From Phoronis australis (lineage: Eukaryota > Phoronida > Phoronidae), in NCBI GenBank assembly GCA_002633005.1, contig NMRA01000343.1, forward strand, positions 427,820-491,819: DNA of 64,000 nt, written 5' to 3'. The first letter of the stretch is position 1. Each line of letters opens with the position of its first letter. This document shows, in pieces, positions 35,001-47,934 of the stretch. The notes beneath the pieces are model-generated. The model had not been told where the DNA came from. It ran no database searches and was given only the letters and a program-made list of their open reading frames with translations. The position numbers and the translations under genes were made by a program.

Positions 35001-35221
35001 GACTCTGTTGTTTTTGATTTCATGACTTGTATGTATAGTTTTATTGATCTGAAATGGTATTTAAAGTATTTGTTTGGTTTACACACTTGGTATTTTTAAA
35101 TCCCTTTCATTAAAAAATATGCTGAAAATCAAAGGATGAGTCTTGATTCTAGCTTTTTGTTAAAAATGTGGGTGTGGACAAGTACACAGTTGTAGGCAGT
35201 TAAAATTTGTAGATACCTTAA

Positions 35222-35602
35222 ATGTATTTTTGTATTCATTCATTTCAGAGAGTCGTTGACTTGCATGAGAAAGTAAGTCAAGCGGGTATGCCGAAAAGAC
35301 TGCACCCAGCGGTCCCTATTGTGCCTGTGACTGTAGAGGGAATTGTCAGTAGTGCTGTAGTATTAGGCATGGCACCAGTAACTGCAGCATCTTTGGTGCT
35401 ATCATCAGAAACCATAGATAAGGAGACAGTCCACCAGCGAAATCCCATCGAACGGCCACTGGCAGACATTGTTGTTTCATGGACCGTAGAGACGTCTAGC
35501 GAGTGTGCTTGCAATAAACAAATGTGGCAAGATATCACGGCTCCCGTCAGTAAAAAAAGCAATGGTGCTTTTTGCACTGCCTACTGCTGCAGCAACAGTT
35601 AA
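35222..35602 (+). CDS. Unrecognised open frame, 126 codons (weak)
   Basis: A polypyrimidine acceptor (TTCATTCATTTCAG) precedes an open frame rich in V, P, T and A: RVVDLHEKVSQAGMPKRL, then IVPVTVEGIVSSAVVLGMAP. The second half overlaps a repeat whose partner is at 33745. I recognise no domain. It may be a real exon extended by chance into repeat sequence, or entirely non-coding. Confidence 0.25.
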   Translation: MYFCIHSFQRVVDLHEKVSQAGMPKRLHPAVPIVPVTVEGIVSSAVVLGMAPVTAASLVLSSETIDKETVHQRNPIERPLADIVVSWTVETSSECACNKQMWQDITAPVSKKSNGAFCTAYCCSNS

Positions 35603-35910
35603 TTGAAAATTCGTGACTTATGCTTTTTTTGCTTCCACAATAATTAAGCTAGGTGATGTTCTTGATTGAAACAGAGGATATTTCTGCGTGAAACTGTTGC
35701 CAGTCATTCAGTGATGGACTGGGTGATTTGAACTTAATGTCTTTACTGTTTCCTGCATTTGATTGCTGATATAGAAAATTATCATAAATTGTTTGCATGA
35801 TTTTGGGAACTACTGATTAGTTTATTATATGCCCATTGATGCTTCTAATTACTTTTTTCATTTCATTCTGCAGTCTTAATACATTCGCATCTAAAAGATA
35901 ATTATAATAA

Positions 35911-37369
35911 CTATTATTCACTAATTTTATTGTTGTTTTTATCATATATTTGTTTTTATATCTATTCTTAATTATTTATTATTATTATTATTATTTATTT
36001 TTGTTTATTTGCTATTACTTATTTAAATTATTTCTTGTGACGCCATACAGTCAACATCCTGGCTGCCGTTGATCAATAATCTGTATAATATGATCATGAT
36101 ATGGACTTCAGTGCATAATAAATATTACTTTTATGGTTTGGTAACCTACTTGATTACTTGCCATAGGAAGTGGTGAAGGAAGTGTTTTTTTAAAGGCACA
36201 TTGAGCCATATATCTCTGAGCACTTCGGTAGTATGTGAAGTACCTTGGAAACTTGTTACACCCCAGTGACGATGTCGTTTGTTTAGATTTTTGTTTTGAC
36301 ATGGGTCTTAAACCATCAAATCAGGAAATAAGGCGTCGTTATGTTATTTACTTTGAAGTTGGCCTGCCGACGGAGGCTTATTATGCCTTTAACTAACTTG
36401 ATTTAAAAATGCAAATGATTTACGAGAGCTGGAAACGTCATAAGTCAAAAAAGGAGCTCATAATGAAGATAAAATGATAGAAAAACATAAAAACTGTGAG
36501 CAAAGAACATAAAAATGCCTAAAAGATTTACCAACTCAGTTGAGTACAGTCGGATCTACGGTGGGGGGGTGGGGTTCAAAGGGGTCTGGATCCCCCATTT
36601 TCCTTGATTGTAGTGATATCAATGCTAGAATTTTTAAATTGTTGAGTTGGGCCACCTTTCTTAAAAAAATCATTATCCGACCCCACCCTTTAAAAATCCT
36701 GGATATGACCCTATTGGTTCGATATTTGGGACAGTTTCATGTAAATGGGCAGACACAACTGCTTGAATATAGAACGTCTTTAAGATGTGAATTTTCGAAA
36801 GAAAGATCTACTATTTTTTCCATTTTATTTTAAAACAAAGTTTGTGTGTTGAAAGCATGCATAATTAATTGTTAATTAATTGATATTGACACCTGCAATA
36901 TTGGGGGAAGAAAGCTATCTCTTCCCGCAACCTTTCAATTGGTTTGAGGGGCACCCCCTCTCCTATCTCTTCTTCAGCAGATCCATTTGATGTTTAGTAC
37001 ATTCCTAACGCCCCGGACAAAATCCTACAAGTTCAGTACCTGCCCATTCTCCAATAACCTACTTTCATCTGCTCAGCTCTTATTACTAAGTCTCCCTCTT
37101 GGTTATGATGTATTTCTCGTAATTTATATTACCTTTGCTGCCCAATTTTTTTCTTGCTTTACTCTATATTTTGCCTATGTGTATTTCTCCAGTACAGTGC
37201 TCGTGTTTTTTGTTTTCAATATTTTAAACAATAACAATTCACTGACAATGTTGAATTTGACAAACTGAGATCGGTCATAGTCAATGTCTTGCGTACTTCG
37301 TCGGCTCACACACACCTGTTAGGTGTCGCCACGGTCCATGACAAAATAATGGCGGCGGCCATGGTGAAT
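35911..37369. other. AT-rich intergenic sequence
   Basis: An AT-rich tract with TTA/TTAT runs at 35935-36035. No gene seen. Confidence 0.5.
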
Positions 37370-37996
37370 AGTCTTGTTAGTGTCTTTGATGCTATCCTCC
37401 CGTTTCCGGATGGAATTGAGGTACTTTGCGCCACCTACTGGCCATTTTTACTGCTTTTACGTTTTCACGTCTGTTTTTGACGTTCACCGTTCGATCAAGC
37501 AAACCTTTCTAATGATGATTTTGAAAATTGGCGTGTATGCTCTCAGTGTGAAGAGGACGGTTGACAATGACGGATTCAACTACTGTGGTGCCTCCTAGTG
37601 GTGGTTTTGTTTTGTTTTGTTTTGTTTTGTTTTGCGCCCATAGCTGCATCTCCTATACCCACTGCAGGATCTTCATTAAATTTAGTAATTGTATTCATAT
37701 GAAGCTAACAACAGAGGACGACGCCTTTCAGATAGCTCCAAAGAACGCTGTGCCCCATTGTGACAATTTCATTTTTATTTCGTTTTCCTTCGTTTCTTTG
37801 AAGTTCCTTGACAGGTTTTTATGAAATTTTGTAGATAGCCTTTTATTACAAAAGCGATGGCACGTGCCGTTTTCAGATGGATTGGATCCTTTTGCGTCAT
37901 CAAGTGGCCATTTTTATGAAACAAATAAAAAACACTGTAACCACACCGTTTGCGGTGCAATCGTGGGCGCATTTCAATGTTCTGCGTTGCTCTTGT
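37370..37996 (+). repeat. Element X, 3' part
   Basis: Resumes at GCTATCCTCCCG and carries motif units TTTGCGCCACCTACTGGCCA (37425 onward) and GTGCCTCCTAGTGGTGG. A (TTTTG)n run interrupts it at 37607-37633. It ends with CGTGGGCGCATTTCAATG and TTGCTCTTGT, as in the complete copy at 57-58.7 kb. Confidence 0.75.
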
Positions 37997-40600
37997 CTGT
38001 TACGCAGTAAACTGGTGGGGATAAGAATAAAGTTTTACTTTTAGTTTCCTTTTTACTATGAGAAATCCCATGAACCATTTATAAATGGAACACACGGTCA
38101 ACAGCGATCAAATCTAGTCAACAGTTGGCAATATTCTTTACTGCAAATCGTTAGTTACCTGTACCCAGTTGCATAAAACAGTAGGAGTCAACTAAGTTCA
38201 CTTAATCTGCTACTCAATTCTGGATTCTTGTGAGTTGGGATGCTACAAAACCTTTAGTTTTTTCAGACTCTTGATGAGGACGTGAGGAAAGGACTCATCT
38301 CCACTTAAGTGTGCGTCAGCAGCCAAAACATTGTAATAACTGTAGTGTGCCCCTATAGTATCGTATCAAGCGGCTTTCAAGAGTGCCTGTACAGTGAAGT
38401 GTTGTGCACTGCACTATCCGTAATAAAAATAATTTTTGTCAATATCTAATCATAATGGCACACACAAAGCACTATCAATGATAAGCTCCGTGACATAATT
38501 ACCTGTGAAATGTGATGTTTTGTTGCTTTGCTTCTTCTGTCTTACTACTTTTATAATTAAATACTGCACACCATACAGGCAGGTAGACTCACTTTCATCC
38601 TCTACCAATATGGCGGACCACTCTGCTCGTCATAAACCATGTGACCTCAGTGGTTTGCTGTCAGAGATACGTATGCTACAATCTCAAGCCCCTATTTCCC
38701 TGGATTCTACAACCCGCAGTAGAAGCTCACGCTTTACTTTTCTAACCCCATAAGGAGGTGCATCTTTTGACACACTAACAAAATTCACAAAATAGCTTCC
38801 TAATCCAAAGTCTAATTCTCCTCTGAAGAATCTCTGCGAAAGGGCCGCAGGTGAAACTAAGGCTGTGTTTCTTGAACAAAACCTCATGTAAGGATGGATT
38901 TTTGTGGAGACTTTTTACATTCTGTACTTTTTTGATTCCGCTCTCACTAAAAGTGAATTTTTCGTCTGCGCCCACGTCAATAATATAATCGAATATGCCA
39001 ATACAAAATTGATAGCGCGGTAAATTGTCACCGACTTCGTACTATCCAAGGTGTTAGCGCGCCCGAATACCGGTGCAAAAACACCACTTACACTCAGCGT
39101 GAACAAAAAAATTCGCTCAATAGTTTCAACGTATTGAATAATCCTCGCATTCTTAAAACTGAGATGTCTAGACAATGGCAAGCAAAAAAAAAAAAACCGA
39201 AAAATTGGCGGACAGGGAAGAATTGTACAGATGTCATGGCTTTGAAAGCATGCTACACGTCCATTACGGAGAGCTGTGTTGATGAATCATAAGAACTGAA
39301 AGTTTTTCTCGTTAAGTGTCATTATGAAATTATAAAGCCATGGGCGAAGATCATTTTTCGAAAAACTAAAAGTAAAGACAAATAGATTAGCCATTAATGA
39401 AACTCGGCAGTCGTTTTGTTTACATTGCAGGAAGCATCAACGCTTTACAAGTACATGGTGTAGCTTCGTATGACTTGTTGTTTGTTTGCAAAGAACTGAA
39501 AATATGTGCTATACAATTATTAAAACAAAGAAGGTCAATGACTGTAGATTTTTACGTAGGTAATTAAAGGCATAAGGGAACTATTTTCTAAACTTTATAA
39601 AATGTCTATTTCTGTGTAATTGTTTTAGAGACATGAGCCGGCAAGATTTCCGTTTCTGGCCGTAGCAGCAATGAGAATTTCAGCAGACACGATGGTCGCA
39701 GATTTTTGACGGATGACCGGGGGAGCATGTGAGATGAGGCCTTCGTATTAAGATGTACTCTATTTTTGCTCATTTCAAAGGTACCTTTAACAGTTAACTA
39801 GTTAAAGATGAAGCCCAAAACCGCTGAAGTCTTTGTTTATGATTACGAGTACTTTGAACACGGTCATTACAAATCTTAACCCCGACAGTTTTTTCGACAT
39901 GTGCGAATTCTTTACGGACGACTCTTACAATATTAACAGTCTTAGTTTTTAATGACACTAATTTCGTGTCAGGTTTTATCTTACCACTTTTTTACCCACA
40001 TCGGTGCAAAGCTGTATATTTATATATACAGCTTTTTACCAAGGCTATATCGTTCCTTGATCCCATTAAATTATCCCTGTGAGTGGTGAATTGGCGACGA
40101 AATTCTCAAAACGAACTCAAAACTGGGAATTCAAGGACCTAAAATTTTCAACATGGCGGATTTCAGTTGTGCTTGAACCTGTACGCCTGTCAAAGATAAA
40201 ATTTCGAGTTTGAGCAAGAAACCCCTAGTGTATGTCCAAGTAAAGAAATTTATCCCCATGTTCAATCGGATTGAGTTCATCAAAATTAATTTCCACTTAA
40301 GTGTAATTTGTTTCTTCTTATAGCTCATTTGTTAACCCTTGACCTAGAATTCAAGTGCAAGAACCGGGGTATCTTGTGTTTGATCTTGACATTATGTGCT
40401 ACTGTTGGTTGAAGCACAACGAACACACACATTTCCGATGTCTGATCACACGTTTAATCGCGGTAAATTACCATCAGTAAATGCCAGATTTCGCACTAGG
40501 CCAGCGTTATAAGCCAGCAACCCGTGGTACCACGGTTATACACAATGTTGTTTTGCATAATCAGAGTTTAATTACATTCAAACTGATAGTAAATTATGTG
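37997..40600. other. Intergenic; small perfect-type hairpin near 40.02 kb
   Basis: No gene recognised. AAAGCTGTATATTTATATATACAGCTTT (40008-40035) is a near-palindrome. Short open frames around 38.5-39.2 kb show no family resemblance. Confidence 0.45.
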
Positions 40601-40624
40601 GAGGGCACTCGTCGTGGGCTTGCG

Positions 40625-40750
40625 GAAGCTGAGCTTAGGAATTGACCTATCGTAAACTCCGCCCACTTGCCTAAAGTCGACAAACAAACAATAAGTTTTA
40701 CCTGACGACATGTTGTTTGACGGGTAAAATGGCGGCTTGGAAACCAAGAG
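40625..40750 (-). repeat. Dispersed repeat, copy 2 (inverted relative to 5.54 kb)
   Basis: The minus strand repeats the GCCGCCATTTTACCCG word and the flanking blocks of 5540-5660. It directly abuts an L1-like LINE fragment. Confidence 0.55.
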
Positions 40751-40759
40751 TGAGTACAG

Positions 40760-41090
40760 TAATTCACCACTTTTAGACGCAGGGCTTTCAAGATATCTAC
40801 GGGCCATAGCGAGTTTTAAAGCTTTGCTGAAAGTATGCATATTAAGCATTTGAATTCCCCCTTGATCAAGTCCTAAACAGGCCGTAGTTCGTTTAATTTT
40901 ATCATTACGGGCCTGCCATACAAATCTAAAAAATGTCGTATTCAATTCACCCAAGACTTTTACTGGTGGATTTGGTAAACTTGACAACAAAAAATTAAGT
41001 TTAGGAATAGCTAATATTCTAATTACTGTTACTCTACCAAACGGCGTTAAATTTCGTCGACTCCAACTTTTTAGTAAAGACTTGATCTAG
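40760..41090 (-). pseudogene. L1-like LINE ORF2 fragment
   Basis: The minus strand reads SRRNLTPFGRVTVIRILAIP, then LPNPP, LNTTFFRFVWQARNDKIKR and GGIQMLNMHTFSKALKLAMARRYL. These blocks lie just downstream of the reverse transcriptase thumb in L1-like elements. They correspond to the region hidden in the gap of the LINE at 26-28 kb, whose last visible residues before the gap are WSKRNL. The frame is open over about 110 codons but the fragment is truncated at both ends. Confidence 0.8.
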
Positions 41091-42990
41091 AAATGTTGAT
41101 GCACGTTCTTTGTTTTCAGTCTCAGTGGTTGGTTTCATTTTGCATTGATTAGACGACTTTCCAGAATCCTTTAAAAATGTGACGTCTCATCTGTTTTTTT
41201 TTCTCAACGCAAATCAAGCTCATTCGATACGAAGTTCGTTCATTTCCGTATAACGTTGGTGTACATTACTACATACATATAGATTATTACATGGCGAAGT
41301 CTTTATCCCCCGTTATCTCGAGCCCGAGTGGATTTTGGAGAATTATCGCTCGAGGGGCGTGACCTTTTAAGAAAAGCCGAGCTATTTTTGTCAGATAATG
41401 CTTACACTCAAAACCAAATTGAAAATTTAAGCAAAATAGAAATAAAGGGAATCTATAAATTAAGGTTCAGCAACTATTATAGCTTACTACACATTTTATC
41501 ACGCTAAGCTTCGACCGGGGAAATATCATCTGCTAAAGTAGGTTACCACTAGTAACTGATTATAATGCTCAAGTCAAAGGATCCTGACGACACGATACCC
41601 GCATTCAAATTGGAGATCGGTGATTTACAAATGAGAGAACACGACAGAAAAATTTCACTGAATTAAAATATCGTTTTTATGGAAATTATGCGTCTTACTT
41701 TTCATAGCGTATAAATGTCGGTACAATGTCCTTTGCTGAATATGCGATTGTTGCGCGTGCTCATTTAAGTATTCTATTTTCACGCTCGATGATTTGAGCC
41801 GTGTAGTGGTAAAGTCGGCGACTCGAAACTCTTGAGGCCGGGTTCGAATCCGGCCTCGGTTTCCCGCCAAAATGTTATCTCACTAGTGAGATAACTTTAT
41901 TGGTTATTACACGGTTGTATCTGCCATTCGAGGCTAATATCAAGGAGTGTACTAGTACAGGAGAGTTCACTCCGCCATTTTTCCATTCGCCGCAATGGTT
42001 ACCGGTCGAAACACGAGCGCTCCAAGCGGTGAATAATCAACAGTTAGTTAGGAGTGCAGTCCGAACAATGTAAACGCTCATAAATTCATACTTTAATGAC
42101 ATTCAACGTGCATTAAAATTACTGTGTGATTGAAAATGGTTAGATTACATAAACTAAGATCCACTTATAATCGAATGAGAAGGAAAATGTTTATTTTAAT
42201 CAATAATAAAGTGTTTTTGTTTATTCTCTTGAAGCTCCCTTCAAAATCCATCATGGTTTTGTTTCTTGCTTGAGTTCTTAACAAGGCAAATATCGTTCCT
42301 TATAACAGTTCATACCTCCATGGACTACATAATTTGAATGATTGCTTCTATGGGTTCAGAGGGGAATTCCCCCAGGTGCCAGCTAAGGGGGTAACAGGCA
42401 AAAACCAGGTGGGCTCCAAATGGGTGTTGACCCCCTCCCAGGGGGTTATATGGGAGGAGTGCTAAACAGGTAAAAACGAATGGGTATGTATGCCACATGG
42501 GTGTTGAGCCCCTCCCATCGTCACACATTTTGGTTGCTCTCCTGACCATTGACAAACATGTTGCTCCTAGCTAACTGTTGGATTCATCTCCACCCAACAA
42601 TTCTGCATGTGCTCCCTATTCAATGCATCAGGCTACTAGCAATGCAGGCAATTGTTTTGTGCAGTGGGTGTTACACAAGTGAGAAGAAGAAAGCAAGGCA
42701 ATTCATCACTACCACAAAATCGTAGTGCAATTTCAGAACATTCCATTATTTCTTAGACATGCCAGTATTGGGTAAACACAATCCCACTCTCCCACTCACC
42801 AACAGTTACATGTACTAAGTCAGTTGCTAACTTGTAGAATAGCTCACAACTTACAAAACGTAGTAACATTGGGTATATCATCAATCATAACTAGTCAAAG
42901 TTCAAAATGTCACGGCAAAAAATTGTACTGAACAGCAATCAAAGTATTCACTACCCATATAGCTTCATACAAAACTGAATTAAAAAGACT
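41091..42990. other. Intergenic; tRNA-like sequence and a short direct repeat
   Basis: Contains the tRNA-like unit at 41.8 kb and two imperfect copies of ATGGGTGTTGA-CCCCTCCCA at 42420-42520. No gene seen. Confidence 0.4.
41796..41863 (+). tRNA. tRNA-like sequence, probably tRNA-derived repeat
   Basis: GTGTAGTGGTAAAGTCGG resembles an A box, and GGTTCGAATCC (41841-41851) is a perfect B box. The T arm forms GAGGCCGG/CCGGCCTC around GTTCGAAT. GAGCCG at the 5' end can pair with CGGTTT at the 3' end if G-T pairs are allowed. The anticodon arm does not form a clean 5-bp stem and 7-base loop, so I cannot name an anticodon and doubt it is a working tRNA gene. Confidence 0.4.
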
Positions 42991-43389
42991 TGGATGATAA
43001 AACCAACATTTTATTTTATATACCAACTGTTCTTATTATCAATAACAGTAAATATTTCATGTAAGTTAAAGCAGACCACAAGATCATATCTGATACCTAA
43101 CCACAACTGGGGCTTAAGTTATCACAATCTCCAGTGGAAAATAAATCTGAAACTAAATAAGGCGATCCAGATCCTCCCAAGGATACTATTGTTTCACGAA
43201 ATGTAGAATATAAATAGGTAAATAAAACAACAAGAATGGATCAACTGAAATTTTCGGATGTAATAACGTCCTTTGTCAACAGAAACAGAAATAAAGTAAA
43301 ATCAAACACTATATGACAATTGACATTTAAGATATGGTATAATGAATATGATACATTTTTGCGTAAAAAATTCAATAAAATATTTTAAG

Positions 43390-44150
43390 AAGTTTTTATG
43401 TTCAATCCATGAGGTTCTATTGTGCTGAGCTTGTCTATCCAATATTGATCTCTTTTGAGTCTTTGAGGGGAACTGGGGTGTTGGAGTTTTTTATTATTTG
43501 TACAGAAAGATCTTGAATATTATGGTTTTTGGAATTGAAATGGTTACTTATAGTATCAGAAATGTTTTTATGTATTGTTAAATCTATGATTACGAAACCG
43601 AGTTTGTAGATTATGATGAGTTTGTCCTACGTATTGGATAGAACATTTTTTTACAAGTTATAAGGTAAATAATATTGTTGGTGGTGCAATCAGGATAATG
43701 TTTTACTTCAAAGTTTTCATTGGTTTGGGAAGACTGGAAAAAAGTGCTATCGTTGATAAAGTTACACATTTTACACCTAGTTTTGTTACATTGTGTGTTG
43801 CCAATAGGTTTGTCAGTTTTGTGCATATTGTCGATATTAGCTTTAACTAAATATTTTTTTTTAGATTTTTACATTTTCTCCCAGAAATTATAGGTGGATA
43901 AGGAAATAGGTTTTTCATTTGAGGGGAAATATGCAGCGTGGAAAGATGTTTTCTGAAGACGTGGCTAATTCCGTTTAAACATGGATTGAACATAGTTATG
44001 AATGGTATTCTATTTGTAGTATTGACTTTAGTTTTAGTTCTTAAAGATTCATTTCGTATGATTGAACGGACTTTGTCAAACTGTTTGTGTATTATTAAGA
44101 TGTAAGGGGAAATGACGTTGAACTAGATAGTACTTGAGTTCTTTTAAACA
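43390..44150 (-). pseudogene. Penelope-like element, reverse transcriptase end to GIY-YIG, frameshifted
   Basis: Minus-strand pieces appear in order: FDKVRSIIRNESLR, then NRIPFITMFNPCLNGISHVF and RKHLSTLHISPQ (the linker after the reverse transcriptase). Next comes CNKTRCKMCNF with a zinc-like CxxCxxC, then DCTTNNIIYLITCKKC and QYVGQTHHNLQTRFRNH (GIY-YIG core), then RDQYWIDKLSTIEPHGLN. Several one-base shifts, for example in an A run near 43650, break the frame. This is the usual C-terminal half of a Penelope-like protein. It is inactive. Confidence 0.82.
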
Positions 44151-44515
44151 ATTAAGTTTCCTAGTGTATTCCAAGTTCACACATACACGAAGTTCACGCA
44201 CTGCAGTTTACAGTCAACTCTTATCAAGGAACCCGGGGGTTCTTCCATACAAGAGGTACGACGTGCTGCTCATAAGGTTAACTTTTTTCAGATCCAATCT
44301 CCCTACGAAAGGATACGTTTCTGAAAAAACCTCTGCGAAAGAATGCATTTTCATACAAAATTCCCAATAAAATAGTTTGAAGACTTCGACAGACACTCTC
44401 AGAGTTTTTCATATCAGTCATCTACTTTCAAAACACATTGTTGTTCCAAATCAGAGGCGTAGTTACGACACATATGCTTGGGTGTCGTAGACAAAATGAA
44501 AAATGTTAGTTTTCC

Positions 44516-44551
44516 AATAATAATAATAACAACAACAACAACAACAACAGC

Positions 44552-44584
<33 letters not shown>

Positions 44585-44605
44585 AATAATAGTAATAACA
44601 ATAAC

Positions 44606-44656
<51 letters not shown>
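44516..44656. repeat. Compound (AAT)n/(AAC)n microsatellite
   Basis: A 141-bp trinucleotide tract: AAT, then AAC, then AAT units. The long poly-isoleucine/valine/threonine open frames across it are artefacts. Confidence 0.98.
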
Positions 44657-44689
44657 TTTGAAACTTTTCTCTGAATAAATTAACACTTT

Positions 44690-47600
44690 GACAGTTTACT
44701 CAAAACTATAGTGAAACACTGAGTGTACACCACGGTGGCCGGTACATGACGTTTTTTTTTACTTTTGTGAAACTTTCCACCATGGTGAAAAATGACTTCT
44801 CAACCAGGTGAGAAGTACATTCCACAGTAACAGTAGAAAGTATAAATACATGCACGGCTGTAACTTCGGAATTCCAATTTGAGCGATATCTTTAATTTCA
44901 GTAGGTTCGTGGAGAGTGGACTCCTGCGTTTCATGGCGAACAGGTCTAACTCATTACCTGTTTTATCTATGGCCTGAATGTCGTCTTCACCCCTATCTCC
45001 AAACCTGTCTTCATAATACTTGCCAACCTCGCTCTACGTCTTTGTAATGTCTTCCACTGATGGTATCACCTGACGGAAAACCAAAGGATCATTATTTTTT
45101 CTTTAAAATACATAATTGTTCAATTATTTTTCAAAATAACTGCTTGTTTAGTTAGATGTTGTGTTACAAAATTATTATACACGGTCAAAAACATCTAAAA
45201 GTACAAAGATCCATTGTAGGAACAAGCGGTTTGGCAGGACAGCCAATGACACGGTTTTTCGTACCTTTCTACAGTATACAATGTCATCCACGTTGAAATA
45301 ACTAAAGTACACTAAAACCCACGAGTTTCGCGATGAGAATTAACGGAACTAAACATGAAGTGAACAATGGGAAAACACGCTTTCACCCACTCAGCCTCAA
45401 CCTGATACATGTAGAGATCGCTGGGTCACTTGTGCTGAGTCTATGCATTCGAGTTGTAGTAAACCCAAAACGAATCCTCTCTGGATATCATTAAAAAAAA
45501 TAATTGCAGGTGGTCTGATACACGTTGTACCAGACGTGCGCAGGCCTCGAATGTGGGCCCATTGCACTCATCACATGGGAATATTTTTATGCTTATTAAT
45601 ATGTGGTTAAAATCGAGCTGAGGAGCTAGAAACCTGGCTCAAGGGTCTAGCAGTGCGACCTGGTGGGACTTGAACAAACGACCTCGAGTAATGAAAGCGG
45701 GCAATTATCAACCAGGCCACACTGCCTCCTCTGGATAACATTACTGATACACAAGTAAGTTAGTTATATGCGTCCGGCACTCTTTTCTTTCGCTCTATTA
45801 TATAAAAGGCGGTGTTCCTAATCCGACCAAATGTGTTTTAGGCCCCTGGCTTGGGCTCAGGAAGAAAAACAACACAGTTTATCTATGAAGGTTCGGTTCC
45901 ACGGGCTTCAGTTGTGTCGGATTCTCATGTCAGGGTTTTTACTTGAGACACCTGGGATTTGCCTAAGTGATTCAACGGTGCAAAGTTTACTGAGATGCAA
46001 TTTCGGTCCGACATTTCGGTGTTCACTAGGCCTGCATTACCCTCAGACTGACAGATTTAGGCTGGCCCACCGGGGTCGCGGTGCAAGACAGGACAATGTC
46101 AGTAATGCCGTTTTTGGGATTTATTGTTGCCCCACCCCACCACATCCCACCCACAATACCGCCACTCAACTAGTACAGCGCTACCCTGGCCGGCCGTTGA
46201 GGCGCCGACGCGGCGTCTCGGTTTACCTCCGTCGATAGATAGGAAACGGTCAGGGAACAAATTCTTCATCCTCTTCCAAATGACAAGTAGTTAACAAGTT
46301 TCCGGTACGCAAAATACACACAGTAGCGTGCAGGGGTTTGGGGCGATTTTTTCATTGCACGCCTCTTCTCTAATCAAAGGAATGCAGGACCCTTGTACTA
46401 AGAAAAATAAAAATGACGAAACATAACATAGAAACTTTATTTATATAATTACAAATCAGTCACAATTTCAAAATGTTTATTCATAGTAATTGGATGACTA
46501 CCCGATGTGGATCGATGTCCGTGGCTGTCGCCCCGTCGCCCCACCACACCCTCTTCTGCACGGTACTGATTTTACAACAATGATTATTTTGAAATCATGA
46601 TTTCTGAAGCCCAGTTCTAGACAACACGTAGCCCCTCGGCTGGCTGTACATCTGCGGCGTGCATCGGCGATATAATTGCCTAGCCCACTCACAGCCAATT
46701 CTGGGGCGTATTGCCGTTCGGTTGAGTCTTCATCGATGACAATGGACAAATGTCCGCCACAACAACCAGGAGACGACGGCGAATTTTTATTTTGTCATTC
46801 CTAAAAAATGGAACGGAGAAATTAGAGGGTCAAACATAATGATATACCGAGAATAATATGTAAATTTCGTCATCGCGTGTGTCAAAGAGAATCACAGTTG
46901 GCGGGACCCAAGGCAAAGCTTCAAAAAGCGGGACGGTTCTGCGACAGCCAAAAGCTGGATAGTTGGCAGGTATGCGGCGCAAAATTCAGTCTGGGAAATG
47001 AGTTTCGCATGAGAGGAGTGGTTTATATGGGCAGCAGAAGAGGCAGATATTATTTAAAAATAAAAATCCTATTTTGTAAAACTCAATGCTCTTTAACCAA
47101 TTCACTCTTAGTTGAAATGAAAATCAATCCTACTGAAAATTCAGTGCAACTCTATGAATTTAATCCTGTTATACAAATTCATATTCAAAAGTATTTTAGA
47201 AATTCAAAACTATTTTAGAAAATGAATCCTATTTTTAGAAATCCAGTGCTACTTTATAAAGTTTCTGCTGACCTTCAGTTAGCAGAAAGTCCCGGTCAAT
47301 ACTATTAGACTGAACTATAGGTCACGTGATGCCCCTGCCCCCCTAAATACGCCACTAGGTAGAGCCTGGTAGTGGAAAGCAATACGAGTTCTCTAAATCG
47401 AAAGACATGGGTCTTGAAATTGACGGATTTGCTACAAAAACACCTGCCTGCCCGTCAATTGTTTGAGGTACCACCGCCTTTAAGGCAAATCTCCCGTCCA
47501 CGAAACAATACCGATGAACGACCTGTGTCATGACTTCGTCGTAGCCCACATGGGGTTTTTGAAGGTATCCCATTGAAATACAGTTTCCACAAAGATCTAT

Positions 47601-47800
47601 CCGCCAGAGTCTTCACTGCAGGATCACAGATGACTTCCATTGAGAACACACTTTCAGTATTCAGAATTTCTAAAAGACGAGTTTATTGATTTGGATGGTG
47701 TAACGACGTGGTTATCTGGCTGTTGCACTTCGATTGCTTGGTTGAATTTGTAAATGTCTTCTCCAACAGTTGTAACGCGAGAATTATTTCAGATATACTT
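44690..47800. other. Intergenic; unrecognised open frames
   Basis: A 135-codon plus-strand frame at 45831-46238 and a cysteine-rich minus-strand frame at 46498-46749 have no confident assignment. CpG is locally higher at 46.0-46.25 kb. A tRNA-like unit is at 45.65-45.73 kb. Confidence 0.3.
45651..45725 (-). ncRNA. tRNA-like sequence (probable SINE head)
   Basis: The minus strand starts GCAGTGTGGCCTGGTTGATAA (A-box region) and carries TTGTTCAAGTCCC (B-box region), ending GCACTGC. The ends GCAGTG/CACTGC pair. The anticodon arm is not clean. Its distances fit a tRNA-derived repeat. Confidence 0.4.
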
Positions 47801-47934
47801 TAAATAATTACTGATATACAACGGTCTGTAAGTGCCCAGATTTTATTGGAAAGAGCTACAACCCCTTCCGAGGAGTAATAGAATGACCAATAGAATTTTT
47901 CCCTTTGAGTTGAACGGCCTGCTGTGTCAGATTG

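Larger units (their letters stand above)
33721..37369. other. 3.65-kb sequence interrupting element X, containing an internal duplication
   Basis: Flanked on both sides by element X sequence with an overlapping CTATCC. It contains two diverged direct copies of a roughly 500-650 bp segment (33745-34425 and 35440-35910), both with GGACCGTAGAGACGTCTAGC. The origin is unknown. It could be an insertion or unrelated DNA lying between two partial X copies. Confidence 0.45.

Noticed and set aside
40008-40035. AT-rich palindrome considered as a terminator or MITE
   Set aside because: Isolated, only 28 bp, TA-rich enough to arise by chance. No flanking duplication.
44414-44686. Poly-isoleucine/valine and poly-threonine frames
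   Set aside because: Translation of an AAT/AAC microsatellite.
45831-46238. 135-codon plus-strand frame in a CpG-richer patch
   Set aside because: No recognisable family or splice structure. The arginine/proline-rich end follows GC content.
46498-46749. Cysteine-rich minus-strand frame with RRRC...CC spacing that recalls the start of a TGF-beta mature domain
   Set aside because: The residues after the CC do not follow the family (no conserved DF-GW-W block), there is no second half, and no splice site gives one. Too weak to name.
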